This document shows, piece after piece, positions 1 through 5,393 of a DNA stretch of 7,531 nt; position 1 is the stretch's first letter; every line of letters begins with the position of its first letter. Both the position numbers and the translations under genes were made by a program. Origin of the DNA: Burkholderiales bacterium (GTDB lineage: Bacteria > Pseudomonadota > Gammaproteobacteria > Burkholderiales > Burkholderiaceae_C); assembly GCA_947448105.1 (NCBI GenBank), contig CANFNE010000121.1, positions 1-7,531 of the forward strand, read 5' to 3'. The notes beneath the pieces were generated by a model, which was not told where the DNA came from, made no database searches, and was given only the letters and a program-made list of their open reading frames with translations.

Positions 1-86
1 CCGGTGGAGGAAATGGGCAAGAACTCCGTGAGCCCTTCCACGATGCCCATCAGGGCGGCCTTGGCCAGCAGCACAATGTCAATCAC
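1..86 (-). CDS. uppP: Undecaprenyl-diphosphatase UppP/BacA, N-terminal fragment (cut by window edge)
   Basis: Reading leftward from a GTG at 86-84, 28 codons are visible before the window ends. They include VEGLTEFLPISST at residues 16-28, which is the conserved first motif of the UppP/BacA family; the acidic residues fall at E17 and E21, as in E. coli UppP. UppP is an integral inner-membrane enzyme that dephosphorylates undecaprenyl diphosphate, recycling the lipid carrier for peptidoglycan and O-antigen synthesis, and gives bacitracin resistance. The GTG start is chosen because an AAGGA ribosome site lies about 8 nt upstream and there is no in-frame ATG between it and the preceding gene. 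The gene begins 45 bp after the MacB-type permease on the same strand, so it may be the last gene of that operon. Only the N-terminus is seen, but the motif is distinctive. Confidence 0.87.
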   Translation of the reverse strand, partial: MIDIVLLAKAALMGIVEGLTEFLPISST

Positions 87-93
87 GTTTTTT

Positions 94-99
94 TTCCTT
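94..99 (-). promoter_or_regulatory. Ribosome binding site of uppP
   Basis: The minus strand reads AAGGAAAAAAAAC before GTG, a clear Shine-Dalgarno sequence followed by an A-rich spacer. It supports GTG at 86 as the start codon. I see no convincing promoter in the 45-bp gap, so uppP may be read from the transporter operon. Confidence 0.6.
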
Positions 100-131
100 G
101 GTGGTTTACGCCGGAGCAGCCGTATATTTTC

Positions 132-1367
132 TCACCCCTGGCGCAGCGCCTCGATCGGTTGCAGGCGCGAGGCGCGCCGCGCCGGGTAGTAACCGAAAAA
201 CACCCCCACCAGGCCCGAAAAGCCCACCGCCAGCAGCACCGAGTCCAGGCTCAGGCGTACCTCCCAGCCAGCAAAGTGACCCACTGCCCAGGTGACCAGC
301 GCCCCCAGCAACACGCCCAGTGCGCCACCGAGCAGGCTCAAAGTCAGTGCTTCAATCAAAAACTGCGCCAGGATGTCGCGCCCGCGCGCGCCAACGGCCA
401 TGCGCAAGCCGATCTCGCGCGTGCGCTCGGTCACGCTCACCAGCATGATGTTCATGATGCCAATGCCGCCAATCACCAGGCTGATGCCTGCCACCGTGGC
501 CAGCAGCAGCGTCATGACCCGGCTGGATTCCTCCTGGGCCTGCAGCATCTCGGTCAGGTTGCGCACAGTAAACGGGTCTTCAGCGCCGTCGCTGACCTTG
601 AAGCGTTGGCGCAGCAGGTCTTGGATGCTGGCCTGCACCGCTGCCATGGGCTCACCTTCGCGCACTTTGACGGTGATCGAGCCCACACGCTTGAGGCGGC
701 TTGTCGCGTCGCCACCCCAGATGCGGTTGCGCAGCGTGCCCAGCGGAATCATGACCACATCGTCCTGGTCCTGGCCCATCGAGTTTTGGCCCTTAGGCGC
801 AAGCACGCCGATGATAGAAATCGGAATGCCGCGCAGGCGCAGCACCTGGTCCACCGGGTCCTGGTCGCCAAACAGCTCACGCGCGGCAGTCGCGCCTATC
901 CAGCCCACTTTGGCCGAACCGGCCAGTTCGGCGGCGTCAAACGCGCGACCGCTTTGCAGCGGCCAGTCACGCGCCTCCAGATAGTCGTTGTTCACGCCAA
1001 GCACGCTGCTGCCCCAGTTGGCGTTACCCCAGACCAATTGGCCCGTGGTGCGCGAGGTGGGCGCAGCCACTTGCACTTGCGCAATTTCCAGGGCGATGGC
1101 TTGGGCGTCTTCCTCGGTCAGGCGCTGGCGGGTCTGCGCGCCCAGGCGCACCCCGGCTTGCGAGACGCCGCCCGGCAAAACCAGCATGATGTTGGAGCCC
1201 AGACCCTTCATCTGCGCCTGCACCCGCTCGGTCGCCCCCCTTCCGACCGCCACCATGGCAATCACCGCCGCCACCCCGATGATGATGCCCAGCATCGTCA
1301 AAAAACTGCGCAAAGCATGGGCCGCCAACGCCCCCAGCGCACTGCGCAACGCCGAGCCCCAACTCAT
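132..1367 (-). CDS. MacB/FtsX-type ABC transporter permease subunit
   Basis: This 411-residue inner-membrane protein has the MacB topology. One transmembrane helix lies at about residues 19-43, just after a SALRSALGAL.AHALRSFLT start typical of the family. A large periplasmic domain (about 45-284, MacB_PCD type) follows, then three more helices (about 285-311, 334-364 and 372-394). The hallmark GGIGIMNIMLVSVTERTREI (300-319) and the closing PARRASRLQPIEALR (395-409) are both present. MacB-type permeases do not form a classical channel; ATP binding in the cytoplasm is transmitted mechanically to the periplasmic adaptor. Here the ATPase is a separate polypeptide encoded just upstream, unlike E. 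coli MacB where the two are fused. The ATG overlaps the stop of the ATPase gene (ATGA), implying translational coupling. The substrate cannot be told from sequence; a macrolide, peptide, siderophore or lipid would all fit the family. Confidence 0.92.
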   Translation of the reverse strand: MSWGSALRSALGALAAHALRSFLTMLGIIIGVAAVIAMVAVGRGATERVQAQMKGLGSNIMLVLPGGVSQAGVRLGAQTRQRLTEEDAQAIALEIAQVQVAAPTSRTTGQLVWGNANWGSSVLGVNNDYLEARDWPLQSGRAFDAAELAGSAKVGWIGATAARELFGDQDPVDQVLRLRGIPISIIGVLAPKGQNSMGQDQDDVVMIPLGTLRNRIWGGDATSRLKRVGSITVKVREGEPMAAVQASIQDLLRQRFKVSDGAEDPFTVRNLTEMLQAQEESSRVMTLLLATVAGISLVIGGIGIMNIMLVSVTERTREIGLRMAVGARGRDILAQFLIEALTLSLLGGALGVLLGALVTWAVGHFAGWEVRLSLDSVLLAVGFSGLVGVFFGYYPARRASRLQPIEALRQG

Positions 1368-2185
1368 GGCGCCCCATCCTTGTTAATTGGGGTCAGATTC
1401 CAATTTTTCGAGGTAATTTCAGCGTCGGACGGAAATTGGGATCTGACCCCGGTTTCATCTAACGTCCCGTCCTTGAACAACAGACGCCGGCGCGCCCAGG
1501 CAGCGACGTCGGGCTCGTGGGTGACGAGCACGATGGTGACGCCCTCGGCATTAAGGCTGCTGAGCAAGTGCATGATCTCGGCGCTGGTGTGCGAGTCCAG
1601 GGCGCCGGTGGGTTCGTCGGCCAGCACCAACTGCGGCGCGTTGACCAGGGCCCGCGCAATGGCCACGCGCTGCTGCTGTCCGCCTGACAACTCGCTGGGC
1701 CGGTGGCCTGTCCGCTCGCCCAAACCCACGCGCTGCAAGGCCGCCAGCGCGCGCTCGCGCCGCTGGGTGGGTTTGACGCCGGCATACAACAGCGGCAACT
1801 CTACGTTTTCCAGGGCCGAGGCCCGGGGCAAGAGGTTGAATTGCTGGAAGACGAAACCTATCGCGCGGTTGCGCAGCGCAGCCAACGCGTCAGCGCTCAG
1901 CAGTTCTACAGCCTGGCCATCAAGCTGGTAACTGCCGGAACTGGGGCGGTCCAAGCAGCCCAGAATATTCATGAAGGTGGATTTACCCGAACCCGAAGCG
2001 CCCATCACCGCCACGAAGTCACCGCGCGCAATCTGCAGGCTTACGCTGCGCAGGGCCTGCACGATTTGCCCCTGCCCCGCCGCACGCTGGGTGGCTGAGC
2101 CCATCTCATAGCGCTTGCTCAGGTCCCGCACCACGATCAATGGCGGCGCGCTGGTCAAAGCTGCGGGCAAATCGCGCGCGTCCAT
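1364..2185 (-). CDS. MacB/LolD-type ABC transporter ATP-binding subunit with a repeat-derived C-terminal tail
   Basis: This 273-residue cytoplasmic ATPase powers the adjacent permease. Visible motifs are Walker A GASGSGKST (62-70), Q-loop VFQQFNLLP (about Q114), ABC signature LSGGQQQR (166-173), Walker B LVLADE with catalytic E191, and the switch histidine in VTHE (H223). The family core ends near LLFKDG (235-240). The remaining tail is unusual: residues 246-266 are encoded by a 62-bp palindromic repeat (1389-1450), and the last residues by the former spacer. The best start is ATG at 2185, which overlaps the stop of the MacA-type gene (TGATG); a TTG three bases upstream is less likely. There is no strong ribosome site, which fits coupling to the upstream gene. 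The stop overlaps the permease ATG. All catalytic residues are intact, so the enzyme is probably functional despite the tail. Confidence 0.92.
   Translation of the reverse strand: MDARDLPAALTSAPPLIVVRDLSKRYEMGSATQRAAGQGQIVQALRSVSLQIARGDFVAVMGASGSGKSTFMNILGCLDRPSSGSYQLDGQAVELLSADALAALRNRAIGFVFQQFNLLPRASALENVELPLLYAGVKPTQRRERALAALQRVGLGERTGHRPSELSGGQQQRVAIARALVNAPQLVLADEPTGALDSHTSAEIMHLLSSLNAEGVTIVLVTHEPDVAAWARRRLLFKDGTLDETGVRSQFPSDAEITSKNWNLTPINKDGAP
1377..1381 (-). promoter_or_regulatory. Ribosome binding site of the permease gene
   Basis: The minus strand reads AAGGA, then 9 nt, then the permease ATG at 1367. In the present arrangement this site lies inside the last codons of the ATPase gene. 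If the 62-bp repeat is removed it lies in a 15-nt intergenic spacer, which supports the view that the ATPase gene once ended upstream of it. Confidence 0.55.
1389..1450. repeat. 62-bp REP/MITE-like palindromic element inserted at the end of the ATPase gene
   Basis: The arms are GGGGTCAGATTCCAATTT (1389-1406) and AAATTGGGATCTGACCCC (1433-1450), reverse complements at 17 of 18 positions, around a 26-nt centre. From memory, repeats opening with GGGGTCAGA and an AATTT arm are common in betaproteobacteria, often near IS200-like REP-associated (RAYT) transposases; the family assignment is an inference and no transposase is present here. Exact removal of 1389-1450 joins ACC to AATTAA, giving a TAA stop and a spacer with AAGGA before the permease ATG. 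No target-site duplication is evident. The length of 62 is not a multiple of three, so insertion shifted the frame; by chance or selection the new frame is open to the ATGA overlap. As RNA it could form a stem of up to 18 bp between two coupled genes. Confidence 0.75.
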
Positions 2186-3465
2186 CAAAACGGCGAGCGG
2201 CTGGCGGGCTTACCCGAAGGTCCGGCGGCGGTTTTGCTGCCCACCAGCACAGACGCACCCGCCCCGAGCTGCGCGACTGCGTCCGAACCCGGCTCCAACA
2301 GCAGCTCGGTGCGGTTGCCGTCTGAGATGCCCGTGCGCACTGCCAGCGCTTGGGGCTTGCCCTGCGCGTCCATCACATACAAACGGGCGCTGGCGCCACT
2401 CTTGTCGGATGCGGGCGGCTCAGCGCCTGGAATGCGCAATCGCAAGGCCGCATTGGGCACCTGCAACACGGCGCTGCGCTCGTCGGTGACCACCCGCACA
2501 TTGGCCGTCATGCCAGGCAGAAGGCGACCGTCGGTATTCGAAAAGCCGATCACCGCCACATAGGTCACCACATTGGCCACGTTGAGCGCCGCTTTGCGCA
2601 CCTGGCGCACCTCGCCTTCAAAGCTCTGCCCCGCAAAGGCGTCTACCGTGAAGCGCGCCTTTTGCCCGGCTTTCACGCGGCCCACGTCGCTCTCGTCAAT
2701 GGCGGCTTCCACTTGCATGTCGGCCAGGTTTTTGGCAATGATGAACAGTTCGGGCGACTGCAGGCTGCTGGCCACCGTCTGGCCGCGCTCAATAGCGCGC
2801 TTGACCACAATGCCGCCCACGGGCGACGTGATGCGGGTGCGCGCCAGGTCAATGCGCGCCTGGGCCAATGCCGCATCGCGCTGGGCCACGGTGGCCTGCG
2901 CCGCGCTCACCTGCGCCTGCGCCACGCCCACCTGCGCCTGCGCCGCTTTGAGCGCCTCTTGGCTGGTGTTGACCAGCGCGCGCGCCTTGTCGCGCTCGCT
3001 CACCGCCACAAACTGCTTGTCCACCAGCATGTCGGTGCGGTCCTGGCTGCGCTGGGCCTCGTGCAAGTCCACTTGCGCGCGCGAAACCTGGGTTTGCATG
3101 GCCAGGGCGTTGGCCTGGGCGGTGAGCACCGCAGAGCGGGCGGCCTCATGGTCAGCCTGAGCCGAGCGCACCCGGTACTCAAAACTCTCAGGGTCAATTT
3201 GCGCCAGCAGTTGCCCGGCCTTGACCTCGGCGTTGAAATCCGCAAACACATCGCGAATCTGGCCACTTACCTGGGTGCCCACGGTCACCAGGGCTACCGG
3301 GTTGACGGCGCCGCTGGCGGCCACCACCGCCTGCAGGTCGCCCCGGGTGACTTCACCTGTGCGGTACTGCGCCGGGGCCTGTGCAGTGCCAGTCCACCAC
3401 CACACGGCGGCGCCAGCGGCCAGAAGCAGGGCCAAAGCCAGCGAAATTTGCGTTGTTCGTTTCAT
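2185..3465 (-). CDS. MacA-type periplasmic adaptor (membrane fusion protein, HlyD/RND-MFP superfamily)
   Basis: This 426-residue adaptor links the inner-membrane ABC pump to an outer-membrane TolC-like channel. An uncleaved N-terminal anchor lies at about residues 7-26 (ALALLLAAGAAVWWW). The split lipoyl domain consists of VTVGTQVSGQIRDVFADFN (60-78) and TSPVGGIVVKRAIERGQTV (213-231). A long alpha-helical hairpin occupies about 92-211, rich in Ala/Gln with heptad-like AQAQV/AQATV repeats. A beta-barrel (about 245-325, with DGRLLPGMTANVRV) and a membrane-proximal domain (about 330-410) follow. The length and domain order fit MacA. The ATG is the first in frame with the anchor; it has no Shine-Dalgarno sequence but has TACAAT six bases upstream. 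It is the first gene of the operon and its stop overlaps the ATPase start. The Ser/Pro-rich last 15 residues look disordered. Confidence 0.92.
   Translation of the reverse strand: MKRTTQISLALALLLAAGAAVWWWTGTAQAPAQYRTGEVTRGDLQAVVAASGAVNPVALVTVGTQVSGQIRDVFADFNAEVKAGQLLAQIDPESFEYRVRSAQADHEAARSAVLTAQANALAMQTQVSRAQVDLHEAQRSQDRTDMLVDKQFVAVSERDKARALVNTSQEALKAAQAQVGVAQAQVSAAQATVAQRDAALAQARIDLARTRITSPVGGIVVKRAIERGQTVASSLQSPELFIIAKNLADMQVEAAIDESDVGRVKAGQKARFTVDAFAGQSFEGEVRQVRKAALNVANVVTYVAVIGFSNTDGRLLPGMTANVRVVTDERSAVLQVPNAALRLRIPGAEPPASDKSGASARLYVMDAQGKPQALAVRTGISDGNRTELLLEPGSDAVAQLGAGASVLVGSKTAAGPSGKPASRSPF
2908..2944. repeat. Two 16-bp direct repeats with a 21-bp period in the adaptor's coiled coil
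   Basis: CACCTGCGCCTGCGCC occurs at 2908-2923 and again at 2929-2944. The 21-bp period equals seven codons, exactly one coiled-coil heptad, and encodes the repeated AQAQV units near residues 175-187 of the adaptor hairpin. This suggests growth of the hairpin by in-frame duplication. Convergent codon use in an Ala/Gln-rich helix is an alternative. Confidence 0.6.
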
Positions 3466-3471
3466 ACATTC

Positions 3472-3477
3472 ATTGTA
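3472..3477 (-). promoter_or_regulatory. Candidate -10 box of the macA-like operon
   Basis: The minus strand reads TACAAT, then six bases, then the ATG of the adaptor gene. A good -10 hexamer at this distance puts the transcript start at or beside the A of the ATG, giving a leaderless or nearly leaderless mRNA; this fits the lack of a ribosome site. No good -35 hexamer is seen 16-18 bp upstream, so an activator or another sigma factor is possible. Confidence 0.35.
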
Positions 3478-3484
3478 GGAAGCA

Positions 3485-3510
3485 GGTGCGACACCGGTGC
3501 GCTGTAGCGC
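3485..3510. promoter_or_regulatory. Palindrome cluster between divergent genes, possible operator
   Basis: Three inverted repeats are packed together: GGTG-CGA-CACC (3485-3495), the perfect octamer CACCGGTG (3492-3499) and GCGCT-GT-AGCGC (3499-3510). GGTGCG is also directly repeated 11 bp apart, about one helical turn. The cluster overlaps the expected -35 region of the macA-like promoter and lies upstream of the DUF2306-like gene, so a regulator bound here could act on both. No regulator gene is in the window. The assignment rests only on symmetry and position. Confidence 0.3.
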
Positions 3511-3555
3511 TGCCTTATGCTGGCCACCTTTTCAGGCAAAACCCCTGCGCGCACC

Positions 3556-3969
3556 ATGCAACTCACGCCCCTGATTGCCGTCCACATGAGCGCCGCTCTT
3601 GGCGCACTGGCCATCGGCCCGGTCGCCCTGTGGGCGCGCAAGGGCCGCACCCAGCGCCCCATGCTGCACCGCGCCTTTGGCTATGCCTGGGTCACATTAA
3701 TGCTGGTGACGGCTTGTACCGCCATCTTCATCCGCGACTTTGCCCTGCCCAATATCGCGGGCTACACGCCCATCCACTTGCTAGTGCCGTTTACCTTGGT
3801 CAATCTGGCACGGGCTTTTCGCTACCTGCTGCGCAAGAACATCGTGGGCCACCGCTTGACCATGCAGTCGCTGTATTGGGGCGCCTGCGTCATCGCCGGA
3901 GCCTTTACGCTGCTGCCCAGCCGCTTCCTGGGCCAGCTGGTTTGGGGCCAGTGGCTAGGCTGGATTTAG
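3556..3969 (+). CDS. Small four-helix membrane protein, DUF2306-like
   Basis: This is a predicted inner-membrane protein of 137 residues from the ATG at 3556; an ATG at 3517 would give 150. Four hydrophobic segments lie at about residues 4-25, 41-60, 68-88 and 104-122. It contains HRAFGYAW, HLLVPFTLVN and GHRLTMQSLYWGACVIAG, matching my recollection of the DUF2306 family pattern of conserved His/Arg at helix ends, but no activity is established. I prefer the later start because MQLTPLIAVHMSAALGA begins directly with helix 1, as in relatives I recall, and the extra 13 residues look unlike a signal. Neither start has a good ribosome site. It is divergent from the exporter operon and is followed by a leader and a separate transporter gene, so it is probably transcribed alone. 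Family assignment is moderately sure; function is unknown. Confidence 0.75.
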   Translation: MQLTPLIAVHMSAALGALAIGPVALWARKGRTQRPMLHRAFGYAWVTLMLVTACTAIFIRDFALPNIAGYTPIHLLVPFTLVNLARAFRYLLRKNIVGHRLTMQSLYWGACVIAGAFTLLPSRFLGQLVWGQWLGWI

Positions 3970-3986
3970 GCGCCAGAACCACTTTT

Positions 3987-4015
3987 TTGCAATAAAGCCG
4001 CCACGGACGCATAAA
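3987..4015 (+). promoter_or_regulatory. Candidate sigma-70 promoter of the livK-like gene
   Basis: TTGCAA (3987-3992), a 17-bp spacer and CATAAA (4010-4015) form a moderate -35/-10 pair, each matching four of six consensus positions. A start near 4022 would give a leader of about 115 nt containing both hairpins described next. Other weak pairs are possible in this A/T-rich stretch. Confidence 0.3.
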
Positions 4016-4036
4016 AAAATTGATCCTTGGCGCTAT

Positions 4037-4112
4037 GGCGGAGAAGTCAACGGGATTTATTCAGCCAAATGGAGTTATCCTCCGCCCCGTGCCGTTTCGG
4101 CATCTTTTTTTT
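4037..4112 (+). promoter_or_regulatory. Two-hairpin leader upstream of the livK-like gene, with a terminator-like second hairpin
   Basis: GGCGGAG (4037-4043) pairs perfectly with CTCCGCC (4080-4086) across a 36-nt loop. Three bases later TGCCG (4090-4094) and CGGCA (4098-4102) form a short hairpin with a TTT loop, followed closely by eight T (4105-4112). That second element resembles a short intrinsic terminator or transcription pause site. It ends only 12 nt before the ribosome site. It could terminate readthrough from the upstream gene or attenuate the binding-protein gene. No leader peptide rich in Leu/Ile/Val codons is evident, and I recognise no known riboswitch. Confidence 0.4.
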
Positions 4113-4124
4113 AAAACCATCACC

Positions 4125-4128
4125 GGAG
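4125..4128 (+). promoter_or_regulatory. Ribosome binding site of the livK-like gene
   Basis: GGAG lies 10 nt before the ATG at 4139. The spacing is slightly long for that start and longer for the in-frame ATG at 4145, so 4139 is preferred. Confidence 0.5.
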
Positions 4129-4138
4129 TTACTCACTC

Positions 4139-5281
4139 ATGAAAATGAATACCTTAGCTGCTGCCGTACTGGCACTGTCCACTGGTTTTGCCATGGCCCA
4201 AAATGCCGTGGTCACGATTGCCCACGTCGGCCCCACCAGCGGCGCTATCGCCCACCTGGGTAAAGACAACGAAAACGGCGCGATCATGGCCGTGGAAGAG
4301 CTCAACGCCGCTGGCGTGACCATCGGTGGCAAGAAAGTCACACTCAAGCTCATGACCGAAGACGACGGCGCTGATCCAAAGCAAGGTACTTCCGTTGCGC
4401 AAAAGCTGGCCGATGCCAAGGTTGCCGGCGTGATCGGTCACTTGAACTCGGGCACTTCGATCCCCGCATCCAAGATTTACAGCGACGCGGGCATCCCCCA
4501 AATCTCTCCTTCTGCTACCAACCCCAAATACACACGCCAAGGTTTCAAGACCACGTTCCGTGTGGTGGCTGACGACGTTCAACTCGGCGGCACTCTCGGC
4601 AAGTATGCAGTGGGCACCCTCAAGGGCAAGGCTATTGCTGTGATCGACGACCGTACCGCATACGGCCAAGGCGTGGCTGAAGAGTTCAGCAAAGCCGTGG
4701 TTGCCGCTGGCGGCACCGTGGTGGCCAAAGAGTTCACCACCGACAAAGCCACCGACTTCAACGCCATTCTGACCACCATCAAGGGCAAAAAGCCTGACGT
4801 CGTGTTCTTCGGCGGTATGGACGCTGTTGCAGGCCCCATGCTGCGCCAGATGAAATCTCTGGGCATCAACGCCAAGTTCATGGGCGGCGACGGCATCTGC
4901 TCTTCCGAGCTGGTGAAACTGGCTGGTGACGCTGTGACCGACAACCAAGTGTTCTGCGCTGAAGCAGGTGGCGTGGAAAAAGGCAGCAAGTTTGAAGCCG
5001 CCAAGCTGGACTTTGACAACAAGTTCAAAGCCAAGTTCGGTACCCCCGTGCAAGTCTACGCACCCTACGTGTACGACAGCGTGAAGATCATGGTCGCTGC
5101 CATGGTCAAGGCCGGCTCGTCCGACCCCGCCAAGTACCTGCCTGTGTTGGCCGCTACCAAAGACTACCAAGGCGTGACCGGCGCGATCTCCTTTGACGAA
5201 AAAGGCGACATCAAGGGCGGCGCTTTGACCCTGCAAACCATCAAAGGTGGCAAGCTTGAAGTACTGGCTGTGATTCGTTAA
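4139..5281 (+). CDS. Branched-chain amino acid-type ABC transporter periplasmic substrate-binding protein (LivJ/LivK family)
   Basis: This 380-residue secreted protein has a Sec signal peptide MKMNTLAAAVLALSTGFAMA, with likely cleavage between A20 and Q21. The mature protein is a two-lobed type I periplasmic binding fold. Family features are IAHVGPTSGAIAHLGKDNENGA (27-48), the ligand-loop region GHLNSGTSIPAS (100-111), SPSATNP (123-129), DDRTAYGQG (170-178), FFGGMDAVAGPM (223-234) and YAPYVYDSV (307-315). C254 and C273 could form a disulfide. It would deliver Leu/Ile/Val or a related amino acid or amide to a LivHMGF permease, but no permease or ATPase gene is adjacent, so it works with components encoded elsewhere or has another ligand. 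Burkholderiales often carry many such orphan binding proteins. The codon choice is noticeably cleaner than in neighbouring genes (AAG, GGC, ACC), suggesting high expression. A strong terminator follows, so it is probably monocistronic. Confidence 0.93.
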   Translation: MKMNTLAAAVLALSTGFAMAQNAVVTIAHVGPTSGAIAHLGKDNENGAIMAVEELNAAGVTIGGKKVTLKLMTEDDGADPKQGTSVAQKLADAKVAGVIGHLNSGTSIPASKIYSDAGIPQISPSATNPKYTRQGFKTTFRVVADDVQLGGTLGKYAVGTLKGKAIAVIDDRTAYGQGVAEEFSKAVVAAGGTVVAKEFTTDKATDFNAILTTIKGKKPDVVFFGGMDAVAGPMLRQMKSLGINAKFMGGDGICSSELVKLAGDAVTDNQVFCAEAGGVEKGSKFEAAKLDFDNKFKAKFGTPVQVYAPYVYDSVKIMVAAMVKAGSSDPAKYLPVLAATKDYQGVTGAISFDEKGDIKGGALTLQTIKGGKLEVLAVIR

Positions 5282-5298
5282 TCACTCCCCCGGTTGAT

Positions 5299-5318
5299 CT
5301 GGCAATGCAAGTTGCCAG
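5299..5318 (+). terminator. Hairpin after the livK-like gene, without a T-run
   Basis: CTGGCAA (5299-5305) and TTGCCAG (5312-5318) form a perfect 7-bp stem with a 6-nt loop, 17 nt after the stop codon and just upstream of the main terminator. With no T-run it is more likely a 3'-end stabiliser than a terminator. Confidence 0.45.
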
Positions 5319-5323
5319 CACCT

Positions 5324-5357
5324 AAAAAGCGCACCCCACAAGGGTGCGCTTTTTTTT
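5324..5357 (+). terminator. Strong intrinsic terminator of the livK-like gene
   Basis: AGCGCACCC (5328-5336) pairs perfectly with GGGTGCGCT (5342-5350) around a CACAA loop, flanked by five A upstream and seven further T downstream (eight T in all, 5350-5357). It is a textbook rho-independent terminator; the A-run also makes it potentially bidirectional. It separates the binding-protein gene from glnS, so glnS needs its own promoter. Confidence 0.9.
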
Positions 5358-5380
5358 GGTCAGTACAAAAGGCAGCCGTC

Positions 5381-5386
5381 TAAAAT
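5381..5386 (+). promoter_or_regulatory. -10 box of glnS, probably a leaderless or near-leaderless start
   Basis: TAAAAT is followed by seven bases and then the ATG of glnS. This predicts a transcript start at about 5393-5394, on the start codon itself. A weak -35 (TTGGTC, 5356-5361) would be 19 bp upstream. GAAGG lies directly before the ATG, too close to act as a normal ribosome site. A terminator just upstream makes a promoter here necessary. Confidence 0.5.
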
Positions 5387-5393
5387 CGAAGGC

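Noticed and set aside
159..1931. A 590-codon plus-strand open frame
   Set aside because: It lies antisense to the permease and ATPase genes, is rich in His, Gln, Ala and Arg with no domain, and spans both real genes and the repeat. It is a shadow of GC-rich coding sequence.
2350..3507. A 385-codon plus-strand open frame
   Set aside because: It is antisense to the whole adaptor gene, His/Arg/Leu-rich, and has no recognisable motif or ribosome site.
4154..5236. A 360-codon minus-strand open frame
   Set aside because: It is the mirror of the well-supported binding-protein gene, with His/Gly-rich low-complexity translation.
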